DNA from: Geothrix fermentans DSM 14018
GTDB taxonomy: Bacteria; Acidobacteriota; Holophagae; Holophagales; Holophagaceae
Assembly: GCF_000428885.1 (NCBI RefSeq)
Contig: NZ_AUAU01000009.1
Coordinates: 62,001-126,000, forward strand
DNA length: 64,000 nt
Reading direction: 5' to 3'
Part shown: positions 30,626 through 38,907 of the stretch, piece by piece
Layout of the letters: every line of letters begins with the position of its first letter
Position numbering within the stretch: the stretch's first letter is position 1
Position numbers and translations under genes: made by a program
Notes under the pieces: generated by a model
Database searches by the model: none
The model's input: only the letters and a program-made list of their open reading frames with translations
What the model was told of the DNA's origin: nothing

Positions 30626-33475
30626 TTAGGCATGCTGTTTCAGCTTGTCCTTGCCGCCGAACCACTGGTCCCAGTACACCACCACGGGGCTCGCGATGTA
30701 GATGGACGAGTAGGTGCCGGTGATGACGCCGATGACCAGTGGGAAGGCCAGGTCCTTGAGGGCCGGGCCGCCGAAGAGCCAGAGGCAGACGCTGACGAAC
30801 AGCACGGACATGGAGGTGAGGATCGTCCGGCCCAGCGTCTGGTTGATGGAGTCGTTCACCAGCTTGGTCACTGTGGCTCGGCGGTACTCCGGCCGGTGGC
30901 TGTTCTCGCGGATGCGGTCGAACACCACGATGGTGTCGGCCATGGAGTAGCCCATCAATGTGAGGAAGCTGGCCACCACGGGCACGTTGAACTCGTAGCC
31001 GAAGGCGGCGAAGAGGGCCAGGGCCATGAGCATGTCGTGGACCAGGGATACGATGCCGCCCACGGCGTAGCTGGCCGTGAACCGGAACATCACGTAGACG
31101 AGGATGGCGCCCAGGGCCCAGGCCACGGCGGTGAGGGTTTTGCGGGTCCACTCACCGGAGATGCTGGGGGAGAAGCTCTCGTCCTTGAGGATGCCCACGG
31201 ATCCGAGCCGGTAGCTCTTCTGGACCGTGTCCTTCACGGCCTGGGGCAGGTCCTGGGGCAGCTCGGCGAAGGTCTGGTAGAGGCCCGAGGGCAGGCGGTC
31301 GCGGCCGGCGATGATCTTCTCCGCGAAGGGGGTATAGGCGGCGGCCAGGGCCATCTCGTCACCGCCGATCCCCGCGGGGTTGGCCTTCACCAGCGTATCC
31401 GTCAGCGTCTTGGAGCCCTCGAGGTTCAGGGCCGGAAGCGGGCTTCCGGCGGCGGCCTCGGGGTCCATCTGCTTGAAGATGGCGCGGAGGGCGTTGGCCT
31501 GGATGGTGCTGTCCTTCTGGTCCGCGTCCTTGCGGGCCTTCACCTTCACGGAGAAGTCGCGGACCGTCTTGTCGGCGTTCTCGTAGGCCACCACGGTGGC
31601 GTCCGAGTAGCCGTTCTTCGCCAGGACGGCCCGGATGGACTCGGGCTCCATGGCGCCGCGGAACCGCACGGTCATGTCGTTGCCGCCCACGAACTGCATG
31701 CCGAGGTGGATGCGGTTGTTGTGGGTGAGGTTCCAGGGGCGGACGTACAGCAGGGAGATCACGATGATGCCCCAGCTGATGGCGATGGCCGTGCCCTTGT
31801 ACTTCATGAAGTCGTAGGCCGAGCCCTTGAAGAAGGTGTGGGTGCCCACGGAGAGGGTCTTGGTGCCTGGGTGCTGCTCCAGGATCCAGTCGTAGATGTA
31901 GCGGCTGATGTAGATGCTGGTGAACAGCGAGGCTACGACGCCCACGGTGAGGGTGACGGCGAAGCCCTTGACGGGGCCGGTGCCGAAGATGAAGAGCAGC
32001 AGGGCCGAGAAGAGCTGGGTGACGTGGCTGTCCACGATGGTCCAGAACACGCGGTCGAAGCCCGCGTCGATGGCGCCGGCCACGCTCTTGCCCAGGCCCA
32101 GTTCCTCCTTGATGCGCTCGAAGATGAGGATGTTGGCGTCCACCGCCATGCCCAGGGTGAGCACGAAGCCCGCGATGCCCGGCAGGGTGAGCGTGGCGCG
32201 GAAGGAACCCAGCAGGCCCATCATCACGATTACGTTCACGGTGAGGGCCACGATCGCGTTGACGCCGGACCAGTGGTAGAAGATGACCATGAAGCCGATG
32301 ATGGCGGCGAAGCCGATGACGGCCGCCCGCACGCCGGCGTGGATGGAGTCGCGGCCCAGGCCGGGGCCCACGACGCGCTCTTCCAGGAACTTCATGGGGG
32401 CGCGGAGGGCGCCGCTGCGGAGCTGGCTGGCGAGGTCATCGGCCTCCTGGGCGGTGAAGCTGCCACTGATGCGCACCGCGCCACCGATGATCTTCTCCTT
32501 GGCGCTCAGCTCGGTGACGATCTTGCGGTCGAGCACGATGGCGATGAGGCGGTTCTCCTCGGAGGCGATGCCCGTGAGGCGGGCGAAGTCGTCATCCCCC
32601 TTCTTGTTGAGGGTGAAGTTGACCTCGTTGGCCTCGGTCTGGGAGTTGGAGGCCCGGTGCGAGTCGATGATGTCGGCGCCATCCACGGCCACGCGGCTTT
32701 CCAGCAGGACCCACCGGCTGATCTTCTCCTCGCCGGGCTTGGCCTTCACCACGGGCTGGCCGGCGCGGCGGGCCTGCCGGTCGCTCTCGATCTCGGGCAG
32801 CAGCTCGAACTCGGGGGGAATGGTTCCCTTGAAGAAGGCCAGGGCCTCTTCCTTGGAGTTGAAGTAGATCTGGGGGGCCTTGGCCAGCAGGCGCTGCTCC
32901 AGGTGGCCCGGCGTGGCCAGCAGCTTCTTGATGCGCTCGCGGTCGCCCTCCTCGATGCCGGGGATCTCCACCACGATGCGGTTGCCCTCGGCGCCGCTGG
33001 CGGTAATCTCGGGCTCGAGCACGTTGGCGGGGTCGATGTCGCGGATGCGCTTCTCGATGACCTCCAGGGCCCGCTTGTTGGCGTCGTCCTTCAGCTGCTT
33101 CTGGTAGCTGCCCTTCTGCCGGAGCAGGAAGGCGTCCCCTTCCGCGGCCAGGTCGTACCCCGAGAAGAAGTCCTTGGCGACCTTCTCCACGGTGGCCTTC
33201 TGGTCGGCGCCCACACCGGTCACCCGGAGGGCGTCGCCGTCCGCCAGCACCACGGCGCCCGGCAGGCCCTTCTCCTTGAGGCGGGAGGCGAGGCGGTCCT
33301 TGCTGTCGCGCAGGTCGGCCGCGAGAGCCTCCTGGCCCTGGACCTCCAACTCGAAGTGGACGCCGCCCCGGAGGTCGAGGCCCAGTTTCACCTTCGACAG
33401 GGGCGTGAAGAAGTAACCGCAGCCGAACAGCACGGCGAGGACGATGGCGAGGCGCCAGAGGCTCCGTTTGGTCAC
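30626..33475 (-). CDS. secDF: SecD-SecF fusion, protein-export membrane protein
   Basis: 949 aa. The SecD half (residues 1 to about 545) has the N-terminal helix, LGLDLRGGVHFELEV, a periplasmic head, and the GTPLxxxGT-equivalent FGTGPVKGFAVTL after the GMAVDANILIFERIKEE block. The SecF half restarts at about residue 560 with a membrane helix, then GMQFVGGNDMTVRF and the GYSMADTIVVFDRIREN signature. The protein uses the proton gradient to pull preproteins out of the Sec channel. The fusion is a known arrangement in several phyla. It follows yajC and tgt, the classic order. Confidence 0.96.
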   Translation of the reverse strand: MTKRSLWRLAIVLAVLFGCGYFFTPLSKVKLGLDLRGGVHFELEVQGQEALAADLRDSKDRLASRLKEKGLPGAVVLADGDALRVTGVGADQKATVEKVAKDFFSGYDLAAEGDAFLLRQKGSYQKQLKDDANKRALEVIEKRIRDIDPANVLEPEITASGAEGNRIVVEIPGIEEGDRERIKKLLATPGHLEQRLLAKAPQIYFNSKEEALAFFKGTIPPEFELLPEIESDRQARRAGQPVVKAKPGEEKISRWVLLESRVAVDGADIIDSHRASNSQTEANEVNFTLNKKGDDDFARLTGIASEENRLIAIVLDRKIVTELSAKEKIIGGAVRISGSFTAQEADDLASQLRSGALRAPMKFLEERVVGPGLGRDSIHAGVRAAVIGFAAIIGFMVIFYHWSGVNAIVALTVNVIVMMGLLGSFRATLTLPGIAGFVLTLGMAVDANILIFERIKEELGLGKSVAGAIDAGFDRVFWTIVDSHVTQLFSALLLFIFGTGPVKGFAVTLTVGVVASLFTSIYISRYIYDWILEQHPGTKTLSVGTHTFFKGSAYDFMKYKGTAIAISWGIIVISLLYVRPWNLTHNNRIHLGMQFVGGNDMTVRFRGAMEPESIRAVLAKNGYSDATVVAYENADKTVRDFSVKVKARKDADQKDSTIQANALRAIFKQMDPEAAAGSPLPALNLEGSKTLTDTLVKANPAGIGGDEMALAAAYTPFAEKIIAGRDRLPSGLYQTFAELPQDLPQAVKDTVQKSYRLGSVGILKDESFSPSISGEWTRKTLTAVAWALGAILVYVMFRFTASYAVGGIVSLVHDMLMALALFAAFGYEFNVPVVASFLTLMGYSMADTIVVFDRIRENSHRPEYRRATVTKLVNDSINQTLGRTILTSMSVLFVSVCLWLFGGPALKDLAFPLVIGVITGTYSSIYIASPVVVYWDQWFGGKDKLKQHA

Positions 33476-33496
33476 GGGGCGCTCCTAACAGAAAGC

Positions 33497-33518
33497 GGGC
33501 CGGCGGGGAGGCCGGCCC
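33497..33518. other. GC stem-loop between yajC and secDF
   Basis: GGGCCGGC/GCCGGCCC with a 6-nt loop lies in the 57-bp gap between yajC and secDF, with no T-run. Possible transcript-processing or pause structure; weak evidence. Confidence 0.35.
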
Positions 33519-33532
33519 GGAAGGTCATGGGG

Positions 33533-33844
33533 TCAGTTCTGCTGCTCGGGTTCGGAGGCCAGGGAGGCCACGGCGGCACGCCGGGCCTTCACCAGGGAAC
33601 CGCCCAGCTTGATCCAGATGTGCTTGTCCTCGACGCGGTCGATGGTGGCATAGAGGCCGGAGGTCAGCACGACTTCGTCGCCGGCCTTCAGCTTCGAGAG
33701 GCGGGCCTCCATCTCCTTGCGGGCCTTGCTCTGGGGCCGGATGAGGAGGAAGTAGAACATCAGGGCCATGCCGCCGATGAACACGAACTGGATCCAGGCC
33801 GGGCCGCCGCCGGCCGCGGGCTGCTGAAGAAGGGCGTACATCAT
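33533..33844 (-). CDS. yajC: Preprotein translocase subunit YajC
   Basis: 103 aa with one N-terminal membrane helix (IQFVFIGGMALMFYFLLIRPQ) ending in the YajC motif LIRPQSKARKE. The cytoplasmic SH3-like part has LKAGDEVVLTSGLYATI, the expected signature. It associates with SecDF. It starts directly after the tgt stop and precedes secDF. Confidence 0.96.
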   Translation of the reverse strand: MMYALLQQPAAGGGPAWIQFVFIGGMALMFYFLLIRPQSKARKEMEARLSKLKAGDEVVLTSGLYATIDRVEDKHIWIKLGGSLVKARRAAVASLASEPEQQN

Positions 33845-34993
33845 CTAGGGCTCCTCGGTCTGCCATCGGGCGCGCACGGACTGGGCGAATGCCGGAAAGC
33901 GGTTTTCCAGCAGGGCCTGCCGCGCGGCGCGGGTGAGCCCCACAGTGTAGCTCAGGTTGTGGATCGTGTTCAGCGTGAAGCCCAGCAGCTCGCCGCAGCG
34001 GAAGAGGTGGTGGAGGTAGGCCCGGCTGAAGGTCCGGCAGGTGTAGCAGCCGCAATCCGGATCCAGGGGCTGGTCGGCCTCCCGGTGCCGGGCGTTCTTG
34101 AGGTTGAGCTTCCCGCGGCTGGTGAGGATCCGGCCGTGGCGCGCCTCGCGGCTGGGCAGCACGCAGTCGAAGAGGTCCACCCCCTGCTCGATGCCGAAGA
34201 GGAGATCCTCGGGCGTCCCCACCCCCATGAGGTAGCGGGGCCGGTCCGCGGGCAGCTCCTTCACGAACTCCACCAGCACCGCGTTCATCTCGGGCTTGGG
34301 CTCGCCCACGCTGAGGCCGCCCACGGCGAAGCCCTGGAAGGGGGTTTTGGCGTCCTGCTCCATGGCCTCCTCCAGATGGCGGCGTCGCAGGTCCAGGTGG
34401 GTGCCTCCCTGGTTGATGGCGAACAGGCCCTGGTGGGGCTGGAGGGGGACGGCCCGGCTCCGGGCCAGCCAGCGGGTGGTGCGGGCCATGCTGGCCTCCA
34501 GCTTGGCGCGCTCGATCCGGCCCGGCGGGCACTCGTCCAGGGCCATGCAGATGTCCGAGCCCAGGTTCCGCTGGATCTCAAGGCTGCGCTCCGGCGAGAG
34601 GAACTGGGGGCTGCCGTCCAGATGGCTCTGGAAGGTCACCCCCTCCTCCGTCATCTTCCGGAGCGAGGCCAGGGAGAAGACCTGGAAGCCTCCGGAATCC
34701 GTGAGAATGGGGCCGTTCCAGCCCATGAAGCGGTGCAGCCCCCCGTGCTGGGCCACCAGGGCATCGCCCGGACGGAGCCCCAAGTGGTATGTGTTCCCCA
34801 GGATCACCTGGGGCCCGATCTCGGCCAGCTGGGCAGGGGTGACCCCCTTCACCGTTCCCTGAGTCCCCACGGGCATGAACACCGGTGTGGCAACCTCACC
34901 ATGCGAGGTATGAAATCGCCCCGCGCGGGCGGGCCCGGGGGGGGCTCCGGACTCCTGGATGAATGAAAAATATGGGGTTGTGATTTTCAGCAT
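33845..34993 (-). CDS. tgt: Queuine tRNA-ribosyltransferase (bacterial TGT)
   Basis: 382 aa from the ATG at 34993. An upstream TTG would add 8 unconserved residues and is rejected. The enzyme exchanges guanine-34 for preQ1 in GUN-anticodon tRNAs. Visible features are TDSGGFQVFSL (active-site Asp), GGLSVGEPK, the nucleophile Asp in DLFDCVLPSR, and the zinc site Cys-x-Cys-x2-Cys (DCGCYTC) with a later His in YLHHLF. It heads the tgt-yajC-secDF cluster found across many bacteria. Confidence 0.96.
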   Translation of the reverse strand: MLKITTPYFSFIQESGAPPGPARAGRFHTSHGEVATPVFMPVGTQGTVKGVTPAQLAEIGPQVILGNTYHLGLRPGDALVAQHGGLHRFMGWNGPILTDSGGFQVFSLASLRKMTEEGVTFQSHLDGSPQFLSPERSLEIQRNLGSDICMALDECPPGRIERAKLEASMARTTRWLARSRAVPLQPHQGLFAINQGGTHLDLRRRHLEEAMEQDAKTPFQGFAVGGLSVGEPKPEMNAVLVEFVKELPADRPRYLMGVGTPEDLLFGIEQGVDLFDCVLPSREARHGRILTSRGKLNLKNARHREADQPLDPDCGCYTCRTFSRAYLHHLFRCGELLGFTLNTIHNLSYTVGLTRAARQALLENRFPAFAQSVRARWQTEEP

Positions 34994-35190
34994 GGGGAAG
35001 TCAGGCCTTCTTAACAAAAATTAACAATGCCACCCTTTTGAAACGCAGATGGGTGTTGCCAAACCCACCAAAAAATCGCCGAATGCCCTGTTCATGGGGG
35101 GTTGCGCCCGTTATTCCAGCTTGACCAGCCGCCGACCCTTTGCCATCTTAGCCGTTGGGCTTGCCCCGGTTCTTTATCCCCATCTCCGTA

Positions 35191-35230
35191 GCCGGACCGA
35201 TGTTCCCGTCGGTTCGGCTCGCTGTTTTTT
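35191..35230 (+). terminator. Terminator-like hairpin in the tonB leader
   Basis: GCCGGACCGA/TCGGTTCGGC (one G-U pair) with an 8-nt loop is followed six bases later by six T residues (35225-35230). It ends 25 bases upstream of the tonB ATG. It has intrinsic-terminator form, yet lies in the leader of a plus-strand operon, so it may be an attenuator. Confidence 0.5.
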
Positions 35231-35255
35231 CCCCTGGATCTTTCACGGGAGTCGC

Positions 35256-36056
35256 ATGAGCAAAGATCCCAAGAAGTCAACCCCCGCCAAAACAGCCGCA
35301 CCAGCTGAGTCCCTGGAGGACGCAGTCTACAAGTCGTCGCTCTCGGCCGGGAACAACGCCATCCGGCGAGGCAACCCCAAGGTCACCATCCCCACCACCG
35401 TGGCGATGTACGCCTTGTTCGCGCTTGTGGCCTTCCAGTTGGCCAAGCACACGGAGACGGGCCAGAAGGTGCTGAAGACCATGGCCATCGACCTCGCCGA
35501 GCAGGCTGAGGCCGCGCCGCCGCCGCCTCCTCCCCCGCCTCCGCCGCCGCCGCCGCCGCCGCCGCCCATGGCCGCCGTGTCGACGAGCAAGGCGGATACG
35601 ACTCCCATCGACCCGCGCCAGGAAGTGGTGCCTGAGACGGTTCCCAAGGAACTGCCCAAGCAGGACCACTCTCTGGGTGGCGTCCCCGGCGGCGTCCCCG
35701 GCGGTGTTCCCGGCGGCGTCATCGGCGGCGTGGTCGGCGGTGTGGTCGGCGGCGTCGTCGGCGGCACCGGCAAGGTGGTGGACTTCGACTTCAGCCAGAT
35801 CAAGGTGAAGTACCAGCCCCCCGCCCCGCCCTACCCGCCCCTCGCCAAGATCGCCAAGATCCAGGGCACGGTGGTCGTGGAGATCGTGGTCGGACCCGAC
35901 GGCATCCCCACCTCGGCCGTCGCGAAGGAAGGCCCCCCCCAGCTCCGGCCCACGGCCGAAGCCTACGCCATGCAGTGGAAGTTCGAGCCCGCCCTCCTGA
36001 ACGGCGCCCCCCAGTACGCGCGATTCAAGCTCACGATGCCGTTCCGGCTCCGGTAG
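35256..36056 (+). CDS. tonB: TonB family energy transducer
   Basis: 266 aa from the ATG at 35256 (CGGGAG ribosome site). A single membrane helix (VAMYALFALVAFQLA, about residues 50-65) is followed by a run of 17 prolines and then a low-complexity GGVPGGV/GGVVGGV repeat that presumably spans the periplasm. The C-terminal TonB domain is at about residues 190-266 (PPYPPLAKIAKIQGTVVVEI, VGPDGIP, MQWKFEPALLNG). It is placed directly before exbB and two exbD genes, completing the energising complex. Confidence 0.92.
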   Translation: MSKDPKKSTPAKTAAPAESLEDAVYKSSLSAGNNAIRRGNPKVTIPTTVAMYALFALVAFQLAKHTETGQKVLKTMAIDLAEQAEAAPPPPPPPPPPPPPPPPPMAAVSTSKADTTPIDPRQEVVPETVPKELPKQDHSLGGVPGGVPGGVPGGVIGGVVGGVVGGVVGGTGKVVDFDFSQIKVKYQPPAPPYPPLAKIAKIQGTVVVEIVVGPDGIPTSAVAKEGPPQLRPTAEAYAMQWKFEPALLNGAPQYARFKLTMPFRLR

Positions 36057-36109
36057 CCCGCGCCCTTCCTACGTCCAACCCTCTCTATCCCATTCCATAA
36101 GGAAACCTC

Positions 36110-36838
36110 ATGAACCTGCTTGCCACCCCCCTGATGCTCGGTCTTGCCGAAGGCGGCCACGACAGCTTCTCCGCGGCCGAGATCTGGCGCGCGGCGTCCA
36201 TCGCCAACAAGTTCATCATCGTCATCCTCTTCGTCCTGCTGGCCTACCAGATCTACGTGGCCGTCGAGCGCTTCGTCACCTACGCGCAGAGCAACCAGGC
36301 CTCCGACAAGTTCCTCAAGCTCTTCATGGACACCCTCCGCCGCGGTGACTTCGAGGCCGCCAAGCGCGCCGCCACCACCCACAACAAGAGCCACATCGCC
36401 CTGGTGCTGAAGCACGGCCTGGACATCTTCCAGTACGAGAAGCAGCTCAAGACCATGAACCCCAACCACGACGCCATCCAGCCCGTGGAGCGCGCCATCC
36501 AGCGCGGCACCGCCGAGGTCGTCGAGCTCCTCAAGAAGGGCATGAGCGGCCTGGCCACCATCGGCGCCCTCGCCCCCTTCATCGGCCTGCTCGGCACCGT
36601 GATCGGCATCATCAAGGTCTTCTCCGACCTGAAGACCAAGGGCGCCGGCGACATCAACGCCCTGGCCGGCTCCATCGGTGAGGCCCTCGCCACCACCGCC
36701 CTCGGCCTGATCGTCGCCATCCCCGCCGTGTGGATCTACAACCTGCTGACCAACAAGCAGGATGTGGTCGTCACCAACATCAACAACGCGGCCTCCCAGA
36801 TGATCGACGAGTTCATCCGCCGCGAGAGCCAGAGCTAA
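36110..36838 (+). CDS. exbB: MotA/TolQ/ExbB proton channel family protein
   Basis: 242 aa. Membrane helices are at about residues 25-47 and then in the conserved C-terminal half, with the family signature GLATIGALAPFIGLLGTVIGII and ALATTALGLIVAIPAVWIYNLL. The cytoplasmic loop carries the ERAIQRGTAEVVELLKKG segment. It forms the pentameric stator channel that couples proton flow to TonB. It lies 53 bases after tonB with an AAGGA ribosome site. A structured hairpin follows its stop. Confidence 0.94.
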   Translation: MNLLATPLMLGLAEGGHDSFSAAEIWRAASIANKFIIVILFVLLAYQIYVAVERFVTYAQSNQASDKFLKLFMDTLRRGDFEAAKRAATTHNKSHIALVLKHGLDIFQYEKQLKTMNPNHDAIQPVERAIQRGTAEVVELLKKGMSGLATIGALAPFIGLLGTVIGIIKVFSDLKTKGAGDINALAGSIGEALATTALGLIVAIPAVWIYNLLTNKQDVVVTNINNAASQMIDEFIRRESQS

Positions 36839-36850
36839 GATCGCCACCCC

Positions 36851-36885
36851 CGCCCGGGAGCGCGAGCTCCCGGGCGATTTTTCTA
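36851..36885 (+). terminator. Intra-operon terminator-like hairpin between exbB and exbD
   Basis: A perfect 11-bp stem CGCCCGGGAGC/GCTCCCGGGCG with a GCGA tetraloop (GNRA type) is followed by ATTTTTC. It has full intrinsic-terminator form but lies between co-directional exbB and exbD. It ends at the AAGGAG ribosome site of exbD. It may reduce exbD relative to exbB expression. Confidence 0.7.
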
Positions 36886-36898
36886 AGGAGAACACACC

Positions 36899-37396
36899 AT
36901 GGATGCAGGTGGTTCCAAGGGTGGAATGAAGTCCGACATCAACGTCACGCCGCTGGTGGACATCGTTCTCGTGCTGCTGATCATCTTCATCGTGATCACG
37001 CCGGCGGTGAACAACGCCGTGAAGTTGCCGTTGGCCAAGCATGCCCCGAAGGTGGAGCAGCAGCAGGATGCCGGCCAGAAGTACCTGACCCTCATGCTGA
37101 CCTCCAAGCGCAACGACAAGTACGAAGTGATCGGCCCCGGCGCCGTGCTCATCGACGACAAGGACGCGAAGGACGAGCGGTTCTTCATCAACGACGAAGC
37201 CCAGCGCCAGAAGCTCGAGGACTACATCAACCGCAACGTCTCGATGCTGAACGACAAGCGGGTGTTCGTGAAGGCTGATGCCGACCTGCCCTTCAAGTAC
37301 ATCAACGAACTGTTCCAGTCCTGCCGGAAGGGTGGCGCCGACGAGGCCTCCATCGTCACCAGCGAGGACAAGGACAAGAAGGAAGGGGGCAACTGA
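36899..37396 (+). CDS. exbD: ExbD/TolR family biopolymer transport protein, copy 1
   Basis: 165 aa. A short cytoplasmic N-terminus leads to INVTPLVDIVLVLLIIFIVITP, the single transmembrane helix with the essential proton-relay Asp in PLVD. A periplasmic domain of about 120 residues contains KYEVIGPGAVLIDDKDAKDERF. It has a strong AAGGAG ribosome site at 36885-36890. Its TGA overlaps the ATG of the second exbD (TGATG), so the two are coupled and may form a heterodimer in the stator. Confidence 0.92.
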   Translation: MDAGGSKGGMKSDINVTPLVDIVLVLLIIFIVITPAVNNAVKLPLAKHAPKVEQQQDAGQKYLTLMLTSKRNDKYEVIGPGAVLIDDKDAKDERFFINDEAQRQKLEDYINRNVSMLNDKRVFVKADADLPFKYINELFQSCRKGGADEASIVTSEDKDKKEGGN

Positions 37397-37890
37397 TGGA
37401 TGCCGGCGCGCCCAAGGGCAAAGCGAAATCCGATATCAACGTCACCCCGCTGATCGACATCGTGCTGGTGCTCCTGATCGTGTTCATCGTGATGGTGCCT
37501 GGCCTCAGCAAGGCCATGAAGGTGGTGGTGCCCCAGGTCGTCCAGACCGCCACCCCTCCCAAGCCCGATCCGAACAACATCCTGATCCAGGTGGACCAGG
37601 ACGGCACGATGACCCTCCAGCAGGACAAGATCGACGCCCAGGGCATCAAGGACAAGCTGCCCGACGCCGTGATGCTGCAGCCCCTCAACTACCGGAAGGT
37701 CTTCCTGAAGGTGGACGAGGACGTGAAGTTCCAGGCCATGGTGGATGTGCTCGACGCCATCCGCGTCGCCTCGGAAACCGCCAAGAAGAAGTCCCTTGAT
37801 CAGCTCGACAAGTTCCAGGGCCAGGATGGCGGCGACGTGAAGGTGGCTGTCTCCCTCAAGAAGCGCATCGTGGCCGCGCCCGTCAGCTAG
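37396..37890 (+). CDS. exbD: ExbD/TolR family biopolymer transport protein, copy 2
   Basis: 164 aa. Like copy 1, it has KSDINVTPLIDIVLVLLIVFIVMVPG with the conserved Asp in the helix. The periplasmic part differs considerably (KPDPNNILIQVDQDGTMTLQQDKID). Two exbD genes behind one exbB occur in several phyla, including Acidobacteriota. The operon ends in a strong terminator 17 bases after the stop. Confidence 0.92.
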   Translation: MDAGAPKGKAKSDINVTPLIDIVLVLLIVFIVMVPGLSKAMKVVVPQVVQTATPPKPDPNNILIQVDQDGTMTLQQDKIDAQGIKDKLPDAVMLQPLNYRKVFLKVDEDVKFQAMVDVLDAIRVASETAKKKSLDQLDKFQGQDGGDVKVAVSLKKRIVAAPVS

Positions 37891-37907
37891 GCGCCCCGCG
37901 ATCCCCG

Positions 37908-37932
37908 AAAAGGGCCCTCCGGGGCCCTTTTT
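37908..37932. terminator. Intrinsic terminator of the tonB-exbBDD operon
   Basis: Perfect AAAAGGGCCC/GGGCCCTTTT stem with TCCG loop and a T5 tail. The A-rich 5' arm makes it bidirectional; it abuts the stop codon of the convergent EamA gene. Confidence 0.85.
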
Positions 37933-38825
37933 CATGCCTTGCGGTGCCCCAGCACGGTGCCGTAGGCCACCCCCGCCACGGTGATGAGGACGCCCGCGAG
38001 CCCCGCCCCGGTAGCACGCTCCCCCAGCAGGGGCACGGCCAGGATGTACTGGACCACGGGCAGCAGCTGGAGCCAGACCGCCGCCTCGGACACCGACAGG
38101 GCCCCGTAGGCCTCGGACATCAGGATCTGGCCCCCATAGGCCAGCAGGCTCATGAGGACCGCCAGCCCCCAGGGCGCCAGGCCCCCGTGGAGAAGGCTGG
38201 GCCAGGGCGACAGGGCGAAGGGCAGCACCACCGGCAGCCCGGCCAGGCAGAAGTAGAAGAAGATGGTGGCGGCGTTCTCCGTGTGGCGCGCGGCCCGGAT
38301 GGCGTTGGCGCTGGTGGCCGCGAAGACCGCCGCCGCCAGCGCCGCCAGCTCGCCCCGGCCCAGGCCGAAGCCCAGGTGGCCCTGGCTGAGCACCAGCACC
38401 ACCCCCAGGGAGGCCGCCAGAATCGCCAGCCAGAGGTGGATGGTGGGGCGTTCCTTGAAGAGCGCCAGCGACATCACCACGGCGATCACCGGGAAGACGT
38501 TGTAGAGGATGCCCGCCTCGCCCGCCGGGATGTGGGCCAGAGCGTAGAAGTAGAGCACCACCACCGCCCCTCCCGACAGCCCCCGGCTCACCAGCAGCCG
38601 GTAGTTGCTGGGCCGGTAGAGCCCCGGGATCAGGCCGAAGACCGCCAGGCTGACCAGCGCCCCCACCACGAAGCGCAGTACCGCCAGATGGCCTGCCGTG
38701 AAGCCCATGCCCGGCAGCGTGAGCTTCCGCGCCAGGATGGCCATGAGGCCGAAGCAGAGGGCGGAGCCTGCAAGCTCCGCCCGGGCCGCCATGCGGCGGC
38801 GGGAGTGGGCAATTGAATTTGGCAT
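37932..38825 (-). CDS. EamA/DMT superfamily transporter
   Basis: 297 aa with ten predicted membrane helices in two five-helix EamA repeats. The first contains GFTAGHLAVLRFVVGALVSL and YFYALAHIPAGEAGILYNVFPV. The second repeats the pattern with EAYGALSVSEAAVWLQLLPVV. It has no signal peptide. EamA proteins export amino acids or other metabolites; the substrate is not predictable. It is convergent with exbD2. Confidence 0.88.
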   Translation of the reverse strand: MPNSIAHSRRRMAARAELAGSALCFGLMAILARKLTLPGMGFTAGHLAVLRFVVGALVSLAVFGLIPGLYRPSNYRLLVSRGLSGGAVVVLYFYALAHIPAGEAGILYNVFPVIAVVMSLALFKERPTIHLWLAILAASLGVVLVLSQGHLGFGLGRGELAALAAAVFAATSANAIRAARHTENAATIFFYFCLAGLPVVLPFALSPWPSLLHGGLAPWGLAVLMSLLAYGGQILMSEAYGALSVSEAAVWLQLLPVVQYILAVPLLGERATGAGLAGVLITVAGVAYGTVLGHRKA

Positions 38826-38849
38826 ACCTTGATTCTTCCATGCCAGGGG

Positions 38850-38896
38850 CCTCCGGGCTTCGCCTGGAGGTATCCACGACCGCGCAGCGGCCGTGG
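38850..38896. repeat. Pair of triloop hairpins between DUF512 and EamA genes
   Basis: CCTCCGGGC/GCCTGGAGG with TTC loop (38850-38870, one G-U) and CCACGACCGC/GCGGCCGTGG with GCA loop (38874-38896, one mismatch) occupy most of the 82-bp gap downstream of the DUF512 gene. They have no T-run. They may stabilise or end the upstream transcript, and they belong to the triloop hairpin pattern seen elsewhere in the window. Confidence 0.55.
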
Positions 38897-38907
38897 CAGA
38901 GGCAAGC

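Noticed and set aside
30596-34966. Plus-strand ORF of 1456 codons across secDF, yajC and tgt
   Set aside because: It is entirely antisense to three clearly conserved genes, and its composition (Gly/His/Leu/Glu/Ala runs) is typical of a mirror frame.
34994-35017. TTG start of tgt at 35017
   Set aside because: It adds eight residues with no match to TGT proteins; the ATG at 34993 gives the standard N-terminus.
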